This document shows, piece by piece, positions 48,533-59,221 of a DNA stretch of 64,000 nt. Position 1 is the first letter of the stretch, and every line of letters starts with the position of its first letter. This DNA comes from Eucriotettix oculatus (Eukaryota; Arthropoda; Insecta; Orthoptera; Tetrigidae): positions 213,377,894 through 213,441,893 of the forward strand of contig CM067377.1 in the NCBI GenBank assembly GCA_034510155.1, read 5' to 3'. A model generated the notes under the pieces. The model was not told where the DNA came from, did no database searches, and worked only from the letters and a program-made list of their open reading frames with translations. The translations under genes and the position numbers were made by a program.

Positions 48533-48594
48533 AGAAAACCAGTGAAAAATTTATGTATATAAAATTTATATATAAATGTTTTCACTGGTTTTCC
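48533..48594. repeat. AT-rich hairpin (imperfect inverted repeat)
   Basis: GAAAACCAGTGAAAA (from 48534) pairs with TTTTCACTGGTTTTC (ending at 48593). Pairing extends inward through ATTTATGTATAT against ATATATAAAT around a loop of a few bases. The arms are about 27 bases with two small bulges. Confidence 0.7.
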
Positions 48595-49514
48595 ATGTAT
48601 ATAAATAAATAAATATATAAATTAAACCGCGTATGCATATTAACTATGACATCATCATCCTCCTGGTTAGTCTTGTGGGCAGAAGCAGGTGTTGAATGGC
48701 AGATCTCAAATTCGTCCTGTCCTCATTCCCTTCACATTGTTTTATATCATCTAATATCCTTTCTTCTTCTCCTTTCTCTCTTCCCCCCTCCCCCCCCCCC
48801 GACTTCCCCCCCCCCCGACTTCCCCCCCTCTCCTCTCCACAGCCACCGTCAGCGCGCAAAAGGTGTGCGACCCATTTCCTCTCCTCTCATTAGCCCTCTT
48901 CAACACTTAATTATCATCCTTACCTCCACGTCTTCTCATCCTCTCCCCTCAACATCCACGTCTCTCTGCTCCTTACAATGCCACACACCACATAAAGAAA
49001 TTGGCCAATCCGGCACATAAGAGATTTCTTCTAGTCCTTCGCCATGGCTTCACTTGCCAGATACTTGCTTTCTTGTCCCATCTTGGATCTTTTCTCATTT
49101 CACCACGCTGTTTGTCGTCTTCATTCTAATTCCACTCCTCCCTCGCAAGCTGCTCTCCAACATCCCATTTGCCGCTATTCATTTAGAGCCAATAGTACCT
49201 TCCATGTCGTTATACTTTCTATTCTCTTTCCACAGACATATTTCTCTTTACCATTTCCCTTAAAGACGCGAGACTCGTGACGTCATGTGATGGTGATCAT
49301 GGTGGCGGATTATCATTTACTAGCAGCAGGGAATTAATTTCCTCCGACTTTGTGCAAGATCCCGACGTACACGAATAGATACGTCACAGCTGGTATATTT
49401 TTCTAATGGTGTAAAGGCGGTGATATTTGTAATTAAAGTGGATTCTGTATTATTTGCAGGTTTTTCCTTGTAGTAAATGTAACCAACGTCGTAAATACAG
49501 AAGTTAGTTTAGTA

Positions 49515-50210
49515 TACGTTGTTGTTGTGATATTTAGTTCTAAAACTGGTCTGATGCAACCCTCCGTGTTATCTATCTTGCGCAAGCCTTTTCATTTCCT
49601 TATAACTAGCACATCAGACACCATCCCTCATCCGCTTAACGAATTCTATTCTTTGCCCCGCTCTTCTGTTCACGTTCCTGTAATGCTAATTTAGAAGACC
49701 CTCAAAACGTGGCCTGTTAATCTATCCTTTCACTTGGCCACCGTCCTCCATATTGTTCTCTCTTCCCCTATTCTGCTGAGAACTTCCTGGTTAGTTACTC
49801 TATCCACCCATCTCGTTCCCCTATAGCACCGCATTTCAAAGGCTTCTATTCTCTTCCTGTCTGCAACTCCTACCGTCCACGTTTCACACCCATATAACGC
49901 CACACTCCATACCAATATTTACCAATATTCGCACTTATATTACCCGTAAGTAAATTCTTATTCCTTGCTATCCTACTCTAGTTATTACGGCGACCAAGTG
50001 GCAGAATTCCTCAACTACGTCTAAAATATCCCTTCCCAATCTAACAGCCTTTGTTATTCCACTGTTTCCCATACTACACTCAATTACCTTGGTTTTCCCT
50101 CTATTAATCCTTACGTTGAACTCTTCCTCCAGGACCACGTTCATGTAAATTATTATGGTTTCCAAGTCTTCTTCTGACTGTCCTAACAGTACAATATCAT
50201 CGACAACCCG
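49515..50210 (-). mobile_element. LINE fragment, RT to 3' end
   Basis: The tail GTTGTTGTTGTGATATTTAG starts the minus-strand copy. In reverse it encodes MRCYRGTRWVDRVTNQEVL, SRIGEERTIWRTVAK, IIIYMNVVLEEEFNVRINRG, KTKVIECSMGNSGITKAVRL and GRDILDVVEEF, up to a damaged VDDIVLLGQSE. It is 5' truncated just upstream of the ADD box. Only a few frame breaks suggest a fairly young copy. Confidence 0.9.
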
Positions 50211-50214
50211 TATT

Positions 50215-50940
50215 AGGCGAGATTAATTAAATGACGTATTCCCAGAGTAAGCAACTCTCGCAGCTGAATTATCGAAGTTGGATGTCGACGACGTTGATTA
50301 AAACGATGGCTAAACGCTAGTTTAGTTGAACAACGACACCACTAAATAAATAAATTCTCTTTTCTCGGCTTACTTCTGGATGTGGAATAACTCAACGCTC
50401 ACTACTTCTAATTATTTACTTATTTAACACACACACACACAAAAAGAAACTTTCCTATCCAAATCTACAGCAAAGACGTCGCTAGGCAACTCCCACAGAT
50501 AATTACACACTCCCCACAGATGCTCGTACAAAGCTCTCTTATTATTAATCATCATCTCTGGATGTAACAAGCTTATTACTACACACAAGGAAAGGTTTCA
50601 TCCTATTCCTGCAACGTATTGACGTCATATTTGGGATTTCCTCAAGTAAATTTTTTCACGATATTAAATTTTGATTCAAGTACGTAGCAGATTCTACATC
50701 AATTAACATTTGTTCTTGGGTGAAAGCTATTTTTTTTTCGTAAATAAAACACTCCGCAGACAATGAAGTATGTTTCTCGATCACAATAATTGAATCGAAT
50801 AAATTTACGAACTAACTATTACAGGCAAAGCTTATATTTAAGTGAACATGACGTTTAGTCACCATATTTGGGACTTGGAAAGGACTTTCAAATATTAAAT
50901 TTCGATTAATTAAATGTGTAAAAAGATTTTAGTAGAAACA
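50215..50940. other. Non-coding, nothing recognised apart from a CA run
   Basis: AT-rich DNA with a short ACAC run (50430-50443) and one TGACGTCA site (50620). No exon is supported. Confidence 0.45.
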
Positions 50941-50949
50941 ATTGCACCA

Positions 50950-51900
50950 ATACCGAAGAAGTCTGGACCGGTAGATACAGGACAATTAGTTTAGTATCTC
51001 ATGCGTGCATATTTTTTTCGGGTAAACAGAAGGCAAAATATTAACGAATATAGTGTATAGGAGGATGGAACGTCAAATAGAATGCGAGTTAGGAGAAGAT
51101 CGCTTGTTTCAGGAAGAATGTAGGGACAAGAGAAGCAATATTGACTCTAGGGCTAATTTTAGAAGACAGGATAAGAAACAACATGGCATTTGTAGATTTA
51201 GAAAATTCTTTGATAACGTGGACTAGAACACACTATTTATGATTTTGAAGAGGACGGGAATGAAATATCGAGAAAGAAGGTTTATACATAACCTCTACAG
51301 AAGACAGGCAGCTGTAATTAAAATTGAAGGGCAAGAAAGGAGTTAGACAAGGATGTCCATGCTGTTTAACTTATGGCATTGAAGAAAGTTAAAACGGAAT
51401 ATGGAAACGGAATCATACTGCAAGGAGTATGACGACGATATTGTAGTATTACGGGGAGTCAGGAATAGACTTGAAAAACCATAATAAATGGCATGAACGT
51501 GGTCCTGGAGAAATGATACAACATGAGGATTAACAGAGGTAAAACCAACCTAATGGAGAGTATTATGGGAAATAGTGGAGTAGCAAAGGCTGTTAGATTG
51601 GGAAGGAAGTTACTTAACTACAGGGACGAAATAGGTAATATAAGTGTGAATATTAGGAACTCGTTGCTAAAAATGTTTGCATGGAGTGTGTCGTTATAAG
51701 GTTGCGAAACGTGAACGATAGGAGTTGCAGTAATGAAAAGAATAGAAGCCTTTGAAATGTGCTGCTATAGGAGAATGAGATGGGTGGATAAAATCACTAA
51801 CGAGGAAGCTCTAAATAGAATAGGGGAAAAGCGAACAATATGAAGGACGTTGAACAAGAGAAGGGATAGATTAATAGGCCACGTTTTAAGACGTGAGGAA
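50950..51900 (+). mobile_element. LINE fragment, RT domain to C-terminus
   Basis: This plus-strand copy starts further upstream than most here: RYRTISLVSHA, RMERQIECELGEDR, then the FVDLENSFD-like motif A region (51185-51215), ILKRTGMKYRERR and EGQERS. It continues through a damaged DDIVVL, INRGKTNLMES and MCCYRRMRWVDKITNEEALN to RRDRLIGHVLRREE near 51897. The conserved AAC tail is lost, replaced by unrelated repeat-like DNA with GTCCACAGATGTGGACGAAA. Confidence 0.85.
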
Positions 51901-52399
51901 GTCCACAGATGTGGACGAAACGTTACGGATTAAAATTGGCTGACGTATGATTGTTGATGTGATGCGATAAATGCGAGTTTGGACGTGTTTCTTTTGTCTT
52001 GATATATATATTTGCAGGTCCTAGTTGAGACGCTGTACACAACAACGTGCAGTGACCTTTGGATTAGATCACATATTTTAGTTGCATTAGTTCTGCGCCG
52101 AGGAAATTGGTCATGTCAAATTGAGGTTAAGTACAGAGAATTGCCGAAGAACTATATGAGGGGATGAAACGCCGGGGGCATTGAATAGAAGAAGGTTTGC
52201 CCGCGTTCGTCCTCCGCCATGGCTGGATGACGTGGAACTCCATCCCCGTGGCCTTCCTCCCATAATCCCCTCACCCCTACTTCATCTCTTTATTAAAAAA
52301 AAAGATTGATGTCGTTCATCTTCCTCGGTGAGCTCGTCGTCCTCCTCCCTCTTCCACGTTGCAGTGAGATTCTGTTCATGACTTGTAACAACCCTCAAC

Positions 52400-53350
52400 A
52401 CCTTGAACCGTCACGGGGTTGCTGTTAATGTGGAGTGGTTCTCCAACAAAATGGCGGCGGTCCGGATGATTGTTTATCCCGTCCTGCATTGTCCGCGCGT
52501 GAAGGAGGCGGTGACGTCATCGATGCGGGGCCCGGGGGGGTTACGTAACACAAAAGTTGGAAGACGGCGGAAAGGAGGGAGCGCTGCAGAGGCAGAGGGG
52601 GAGATTCCTGCCCGTGATAAATCTCTCGGGGGGAAAAAGGCGAGTTTGACAATGAAAGATGGCGGGTGAAAAGGACCGTGGGATGGGGGGGAGGGGGGAG
52701 GGCTGTGCGGAATTTCCCAGAGCACGTCAACTGATATTTGAGGGAGGGGGCGGGTAATAGAAAAGATGAAGGGACGAGTGTCCTGTGATTTTCCTGAGAG
52801 TCTCTTTAATAAGACTCTGCGGCGGCGGCTGCGACGGCCGGAGATTCGTCTCTGTTATCTGTGAGTCCGGCGTTGCCAAGTCTCCGTCCCCCTCCCCTGC
52901 TCCTTTTCTCTCTCTCTCCACAAATAAAGACTTCTGTCACATCGACCTTCGTCGAGGCTCCACTCAACTTATTTTTCCTTGGCTGAAGTTTTCCCTCTCT
53001 CTCTCTATCTCTCTCTCTTTCTCTCTCTCTGCACGGCTGATCTGGTTCACGGGGCTGATTAGTAAACACTGACAGCGCGACGTGGCAACAGGGGCAGCCG
53101 TTCGGCCTTTCTTGTTTCCTAGTTGGATCCGATTCTGGTCGTGGATGAGCTGCAGCAGCAGCAGCACCACCACCGGCAGTTATTCAATCATTGGCATTCG
53201 TTCGCTTAAACGACTTCCTCCGCTCTGCACGCTGTGACGTCACGTCTATCAATCCACGTCTTCGCCCGCGCCTCTTCCACACTTCCTCAATACAAACATC
53301 ATTTGTGTGTGTACATCAAGTGTGGCTCTTCCCCAGGTCCAGGCCGTCGT
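52400..53350. promoter_or_regulatory. Second GC-rich island with YY1-like and CRE sites
   Basis: CpG-rich DNA contains CAAAATGGCGGC (52447-52458), identical on the other strand to the motif at 45050, and TGACGTCA at 52512 and 53235. It also has a CT microsatellite (52984-53031) and a GCA/CAC run (about 53148-53175). An ATG-led 88-codon frame crosses the motif but has no recognisable domain, so I do not call it a gene. Confidence 0.4.
52984..53031. repeat. CT microsatellite
   Basis: A nearly pure (CT)n tract interrupted by TCTA and TTTC units. Confidence 0.8.
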
Positions 53351-53544
53351 AGGGACGCGGCCTCGCGGAAAATTTGTTTCCTTTGAAGACCGGCAAGGAT
53401 TTATCTTCTTAACTGTATTTTATTTATTGCTATTTGTGCCGTCAACCAATGTAGACATCATCAAGTAGCTGGATGCCCGGTGTTACCCCCTGGCTACTGT
53501 GAGTGATCAGCCACGTTGTGACGTCACAACCACCATAACCCATA

Positions 53545-53735
53545 CTGCTGTTGTTGTTGTTGCATCCAGTCCTCAGACTCGTCTGATCAATGCCAACCTA
53601 TTCTGTGCAAGCCTTTTGCCGGAACCCACCCGCCCCTAATCTGCTCAGCGTATTGCATCCTTGGCCGCCTCCTTCTTTTATTCTCATCCTTCTAATGTTA
53701 AAACTATCGTGTCTCGAAATGTCTTATTAAGGGAC
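53545..53735 (-). mobile_element. LINE 3' end fragment
   Basis: Tail TTGTTGTTGTTGTTGCATCC, then CAGTCCTCAGACTCGTCTGA and AACCTATTCTGTGCAAGCC, then the TCATCCTTCTAATGTTAAAA block mark the minus-strand LINE end. It is cut off after the HVLRHEG-equivalent region. Confidence 0.8.
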
Positions 53736-53739
53736 ACGG

Positions 53740-54420
53740 GCCAAAATCTGAAATAAATCGATTTAATATCTTTTTTTCGTATTAATGTACCTATAAATTC
53801 AGTAAACTGAAAAATAAAGAAGCTGTCAAACAAAAGAAGGAAAGTGTAACATTTCCTGCAGGACAGTTTTGATTCAAAATTAAAAAATTATTACTTTTTT
53901 GTTGAGAAAAATGTAGTTTTATCTTCTTCATTATTGATGGTACGATAAACAAATATTAAGATATTGTCTCTATTCCTTTCGTACGTGAACTACATGTTAA
54001 TACATTCAGATACAACTATTAGTTTCCTAATTGTTCAAGCGGTTTCCGTGAAAAAAAAATTTCAAAGTGCTGAAATGTGCCCATTTTTAAGTAACCGTAT
54101 GAAGCTCATAGTATAAACTTATTTGCTTCCCACAATTTTGATCAATTTAAAAAATAATACTGACAATTGATAACAATACTTAGCCCTACATATTAATGTA
54201 AAAAAGCTGAAATATATTAAAGTACGTAAAGCAAGGAACATTATCAAAACTGCCATATTTTGAAAATGGTTTCCAAAATACATTAAAAAAACATTTAAAA
54301 AAAATTGTACATAGCTACACGTGTGTGTGTGTGTGTTGTTCAGACACGGTTAAAATTTCAGCTCGGCAGCGATTGATTTACAGTAATTTCACATTACAGT
54401 CCGCGTGTCCCTTAACCGAA
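53740..54420. other. AT-rich non-coding, nothing recognised
   Basis: Between two LINE 3' ends. The segment is flanked by GGGACACGGGCCAAAATCTG (about 53731) and CGCGTGTCCCTTAACC (about 54400), which resemble an inverted pair (GGGACACG and CGTGTCCC). It may thus be an insertion, but the arms are short. Confidence 0.35.
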
Positions 54421-54424
54421 GTCA

Positions 54425-55235
54425 TCCATGTTGTTGTTGTGGTATTCAGTCCTAAGACTGGTCTGAAGTAATCCTCCATGCTAACCTATCTTGCGCAAGC
54501 CTCAACATTTCCTCACAACTAGTATAACCCACATCATTCCTGATCTGCTTAGCGTATTCCAACCATTGCCTCCCTCTTCTGTCCTTACCCCACACACACT
54601 TCCCTCTAATGCTGATTTTACAAGACCCTCGAGTCTCAAAACGTGGTCTATTAATCTATCCCTTTTCTTTGTGAACTTCCTCCATATTGTTTGCTCTTCC
54701 CCTATTCTGTTTAGAACTTCCTCGTTAGTGATTCTATCCACTCATCCATCTCATACTCCTATAGCACCACATTTCAAAGGCTTCTATTCATTTCCTTTCC
54801 GCAGCTCCTATCGTTCACGATTCGGACCCATATAACACCACGCTCCACACCAACATTTCCTAATATTCAGACTTAAATTAGCCCTAAGTAATGCTATTCT
54901 ATTCTAGTTAAGTAACTCCTTCCCAATCTAACAGCCTTCGTTATTCACCTATTTCCCACACAACACTCCATCACCTTGTTTTTCCCTCTATCAATCCTCC
55001 AGGATCGTGTTCATGCCGTTTATTATTTTTTCCGGAGTCGTCTTCTGACTCCCCTAATACTACAATATCATCAGAAAGCCCCAGGGGTTTTATTTCTCCT
55101 CCTTGCAGTATGATTCCTTCTCATATTCCTTTTTAACTCTTTTCATCATCTGTTCTATATAGAAATTAAAGGGCGACAAACTGCATCCTTGTCCTTCTAT
55201 AATTCTGCTCTCTTTTCTTGCCCTTACTACAGACA
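54425..55235 (-). mobile_element. LINE fragment, RT to 3' end
   Basis: This minus-strand copy has tail GTTGTTGTTGTGGTATTCAG. In reverse it encodes the C-terminal MDRITNEEVLNRIGEEQTIW, RDRLIDHVLRLEGLVKSALE and RTEEGGNGWNTLSRSG, then shorter pieces of the KTKVME and ADDIVVL regions. It ends near the LFNFYIEQMMKRVKKEYEK segment and has many indels. Confidence 0.85.
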
Positions 55236-55239
55236 CCTT

Positions 55240-56015
55240 TAATATGTACAGCAACTAGAGAAATATATGCTGTTCCGTACCCCGCTATATATGTCTGTTT
55301 TTATTGCTTCTTATAGATTGTAATGAATAACTAGAAGGTACCGACAGTACGAACTGCTTGAAGTGCCTTGCTGAGCATATTTTCCCTAGAATAATATATT
55401 TATATTTTAAGGACACAGGCTACGCGAGGTTGTCCTACAGCCACGGCCATCCGCTGACAGAGTTTGTTGTGGGGACGCAACAAGCCCCGGCAGCTGGCTG
55501 ACTGCTCCAAACTGTGGCCATTGCCGCCCCAGAGCTTTCCCTCGCTTCATTTCACGCTCTCAACACATTGATTGCAATTGAGAAAGGTTCTCCTTGAACA
55601 CAGATTCTATTATATATACATATATGATGACGTCATGGTGTTGCTCTGACTAGTTTTGACGGCGAAGATGTGATTCCCTTCTCCGCAGACCGTACAACGT
55701 GCTCGGAGTGGTTGTAATATCGCGGATTAAGCCGACGGCCATCTTCTTCCTTCCTTCCTTGCTTCCTTATCGTGGATAGTTTCATTTCCTGTTTGCACAC
55801 TCGCACTCTTCTTAGCCTTGCGTCGAATCTCTTTCTTCCAAAAACAAAATGTAATTTCCTCGTTTCCTTCGACGACCATGAACCAGCTACAGATGACGTA
55901 AACCATCTAAACAGAGGTTCTCTCATCTACCACGGTTAAATCACTCACAAAGCAAAAAAAAACTTTCATAGAATTAAATGCATACAACGGCCACGATAAG
56001 AATCTAATCTAAATC
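55240..56015. other. Non-coding, weak match to repeat family A
   Basis: AGGCTACGCGAGGTTGTCCT (about 55417-55436) resembles the start of family A at 43645. The rest is unique. A 97-codon minus frame (55633-55926) shows no domain and is not called. Confidence 0.35.
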
Positions 56016-56019
56016 CGTA

Positions 56020-56240
56020 TGTGTTGTTGCAGTATTCAGTCCTTACATTTGGATTGATGGAACCCCTCATGCTAATCTATATTGCGCAAGCCTCTCCGTT
56101 CCCGCATAACTACTAGCGTATTCCATCCTTGGCCCACATCTTCTGTTCCTACCCCACACACTTTCCTCTAATGCTAATTTTACAAGACCCTCATGTCTTA
56201 AAATGTAGCCTATTAATCGATGCCTTCTCTGAGCCATATC
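56020..56240 (-). mobile_element. LINE 3' end fragment
   Basis: GTTGTTGCAGTATTCAGTCC, CTATATTGCGCAAGCCTCTC and CTTTCCTCTAATGCTAATTT follow the conserved minus-strand order of the dominant LINE 3' end. Only about 200 bases remain. Confidence 0.8.
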
Positions 56241-56736
56241 CTCGCTCTGTTTATAAGACTATGGGGACAGGGGATGAAATGTGAGTATAATCTGTATTAT
56301 ATAGGAACAGATCATCCCATCCCCGTCTTTGGGACGTCATCAGCGTGACATCATCATCTTGTTCGTGTTAAAATGTGCATTGGAAATTTTTTTTTTAACA
56401 AAAATGGAACTCAATTTATTGATCCCTGACGTTACCAGAGTATTTAAAGTTTCTACTTCTGAGAAATAAGGTATTTCTGGTACTATGATGAGCTTATCTC
56501 GGGGTGGTTTTTGTAGAAAGTACCGATATTTAAGCATCACAGCTCTTCTCCACATGGTCACCGCCGTCATTCAGGCACTTGTAACGGAAACCAGTCTTGG
56601 TCAAAAAACCTTGCGACTTGTGGTGAAATCCGAGTCTGCACTTCCATCATCCTGTGTGCGCCACTCGTTGCTCTTCCCCCACACACCTCACACAGTTGCA
56701 ATCACTGATCTGACTCCGAGGTGGACTCTTAACTGA

Positions 56737-56797
56737 CGGGTGCGTTTTCATCGCACCTGCACCAGAGTGGAAACCCGAGAACTATTTCTGCAAATAT
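56737..56797 (+). repeat. Repeat family P, copy 2 (3' end only)
   Basis: GTGCGTTTTCATCGCACC, GTGGAAACCCGAGAACTATT and TCTGCAAAT match the conserved end of the copies at 18855 and 59867. Confidence 0.6.
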
Positions 56798-56829
56798 CTG
56801 TTTTGTTTGAGTATCGAGTCTTTATCCTC

Positions 56830-57045
56830 TAGGTGGATAGAGTTACTAACCAGGAAGTTTTCGGCAGAATAAGATAAGAGAGAACAATGTGGAGGACTTT
56901 GAAGGGCTTTAAAGGGAAGTGAACAAAAGAGAGAGGCCGAGGATGGAATATGCTGAGCAGATTAGGGAGAATGTGAATATATAGAGATGAAAAGGCTTGC
57001 ACAGAATAGGTCAGCATGTATAGTTGCATCAACAAGACTTGCTAA
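56830..57045 (+). mobile_element. LINE C-terminal fragment with internal deletion
   Basis: GGTGGATAGAGTTACTAACC, AAGAGAGAGGCCGAGGATGG, AGCAGATTAGGGAGAATGTG and AAAGGCTTGCACAGAATAGG follow the 3' end of the dominant LINE in order, with the HVLRHEG section deleted. Confidence 0.75.
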
Positions 57046-57059
57046 TCATACAAACATCT

Positions 57060-58280
57060 CACTTGATATGTGACGTCAAAATGTATCCTGTTTTTAGGCT
57101 ATGACATTTCTTGACCTGGAAGAGAGGAAGGAATGAACGTACCTAACCCTTGGAATGATCAACAGAAACCTTCCCTGGGCTGATCACTACACTACACCAC
57201 ACTAAAATTTCGTGACAATCGGATGCTTGGTATAGGAACGCATAAGGGACAAACATGAAACGTCGGACTACACTACGGTTGATCCAGGCACGGTATTCAA
57301 AGGCCAGCGCGAACGCGTTTTATTTATATAGATTACACTTTATTGTAATGGTAAGCGAGAGTCCGGGTTAATTTTTTATATTTATTTAATCTCTTTGTGA
57401 AGACGTCATCAGCCACTAGAGCGTCACACGCCATACTCCTACTTCATGACGTCACAACCATCATAAGCTTAACCCTCCATTTACTTGAAACACCCTGGAG
57501 TGAAAAAATCACCGCCGGGTCTTTGATAGAGTTCAGAATACTCCCTCTACCTTCAGGAAGTAAGAAGTTCTCACAGTCAGAAATATTCCCGGTACCTCTG
57601 CTGCGGTTTACTTGATTCTCCTCAATCATTCCACCAAAATCACAAATCGTCCAATCAGAAGAAGTTTCTCATTTAGCGGACCGTCGATTTATGTAAAGTT
57701 CTTATATTAATATCCTTGATAGATGTCACGGGCCTAAACGCGGAGTTAAACTGTGAATTGTGGTTAAACTCTATAAAATAAATAAAAAGGAAATGCGCCA
57801 ACTGTTGAATAGAAATGACCGTGACGAGTTTAAGGCCAGAGGCGGGGTTTTACATGGCAACTGCCCACTTCCTCCTCTCCTCACGTGCCTTTATATAATG
57901 TAATATCCTTTCTTCTCCGTCCAACCCTTAAGATCCACGTCTCACTGCACAGATTCTTCTCCTCCTACGCCATGGCTTCACTTGTTCATTGCGTCTCAAT
58001 TCTCACTTGCCAGATATTTACTTTATTTGTCTCCTTTCTTCCTTCACCCATTGCAAAAATAAAAAACAAAGTAATGTCGTTGATTCTTTTAAATTCTTAC
58101 ATGAATCAGGCTCTGATAAAATAAATTTCAGAAACGCACGCACACACAACCTAAGATTCTCAGTTACTAAATGGTTCTGTCAGTCGTACATTTGATAGCG
58201 ACTCCATTACGTTACAAATCGTATTTTCTTTTCTTGTCTTGGGAGAAAACAGGCTTGATGCGGTTCGGGGGAAATATGTC
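57060..58280. other. Non-coding, no gene seen
   Basis: It contains two TGACGTCA sites (57071 and 57447). A segment near 57190-57350 (ATTTCGTGACAATCGGATGC and GCGTTTTATTTATATAGATT) looks like the end of an old interspersed element similar in type to the one at 62536-63195. Confidence 0.4.
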
Positions 58281-58419
58281 ATGTTAAAAGGCATTTCTAA
58301 ATAAAACGAAAATACACAAAGTTACGTTGTTTTTAAAAAATAAAGAAAATTTACACACGGTTTTTTTTTCGGGATGTAATGGATCAAATGTTAAATTGTT
58401 CTTCTTTCTATGGCATTCT

Positions 58420-58612
58420 AGCCCGCAATTGGGCCTTTGCCTACCAGGACGACTGCGGACTGTCATACATGACACGTTCCGAATATCGAGAGATACGTGG
58501 CCAGCGTATCGACTCTCCGTGACCATGACAACAAAAACATCAAACCCATGCCAGGATTCGAACCCGGGTTGTGAGGCAGCGACACTAGCCACTACACCAC
58601 AGGAGGCCGGCA
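58420..58612 (-). mobile_element. tRNA-derived SINE, first family, fullest copy
   Basis: Read on the minus strand: GGCCTCCTGTGGTGTAGTGG (A box), CGGGTTCGAATCCTGGCATG (B box), TTGTCATGGTCACGGAGAGT, ACAGTCCGCAGTCGTCCTGG, TAGGCAAAGGCCCAATTGCG and AAAGAAGAAC. Both internal promoter boxes are intact, so this copy best defines the family. Confidence 0.85.
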
Positions 58613-58829
58613 AATGTTGAATTAGCACCTGTAAATATTTACTTTGAAATTAAATATGGCGTATTTGTTAGTTGATATTTCCAGCAACTGTAATAATTCC
58701 TTCTCATCCTTCATTATTCTGTACGTTACAAACTCTTGATGTTGTTGACGCGTCTTGTAAAAGATCACAGCTCGTCTTTAAGTCCCACGCTGGCAATTTT
58801 ATTAATTATTTTATTTTTGATGATATGTG

Positions 58830-59215
58830 ATTGTTGTTGTAGTATTCGGTCCTTAGACTGGTCTGATGACCTGCACACGTTTTTTTCATTTCTACATAAC
58901 TAGCAGATCCCACGTCCTCCATAAACTGCTTCACGTATTCCATCCTTGGACTCCCTCTTCTGTTCTCACCCCACACACTTCCCTCTAATGCGAATTTTAC
59001 AAGACCCTCGCGTCTTTAAACATGGCCTATTACTCTTTCCCTTCAAAGTCCTCCATGTTGTCCTCGCTTCCCCTATTCTGCTGAGAACTTCCTTGCTGGT
59101 GATTCTATCCACCCATCTCAATCTCCTGTAGCACCGCACTTCAAAGGCTTCTATTCAATTCCTTCCTGCGCTACCTACCGTTCACGTTTCGCATGCTCCA
59201 TACCAACATTTACTA
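58830..59215 (-). mobile_element. LINE 3' end fragment
   Basis: The tail TTGTTGTTGTAGTATTCGGT is followed by the conserved minus-strand order: CTTCCCTCTAATGCGAATTT, CCTATTCTGCTGAGAACTTC and CACCGCACTTCAAAGGCTTC. It stops near the start of the RVGVADRKRI-equivalent. Confidence 0.85.
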
Positions 59216-59221
59216 ATACTA

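Larger units (their letters stand above)
45358..49500. other. CT/GA-rich non-coding stretch
   Basis: Strongly strand-biased DNA: CT-rich at 45360-45760 and 48720-49260, GA-rich at 46790-47260, with a CT microsatellite at 46443-46464 and C runs at 48783-48830. The biased composition opens many short frames without domains. No exon is supported. It may be a regulatory first intron of the gene starting near 45 kb. Confidence 0.4.
46039..57454. promoter_or_regulatory. Scattered perfect CRE-type palindromes TGACGTCA (ten sites)
   Basis: Exact TGACGTCA occurs at 46039, 47109, 49278, 50620, 52512, 53235, 53519, 55628, 57071 and 57447 (start positions). This octamer is the classical binding site of CREB/ATF bZIP factors. 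Near matches such as AGACGTCA (57402) and GGACGTCA (56333) also occur. Binding is not shown by sequence alone. Confidence 0.5.

Noticed and set aside
52403..52669. ATG-led 88-codon frame over the 52.4 kb GC island
   Set aside because: It has no recognisable domain, it crosses a regulatory-type motif, and competing frames of similar length exist on the other strand.
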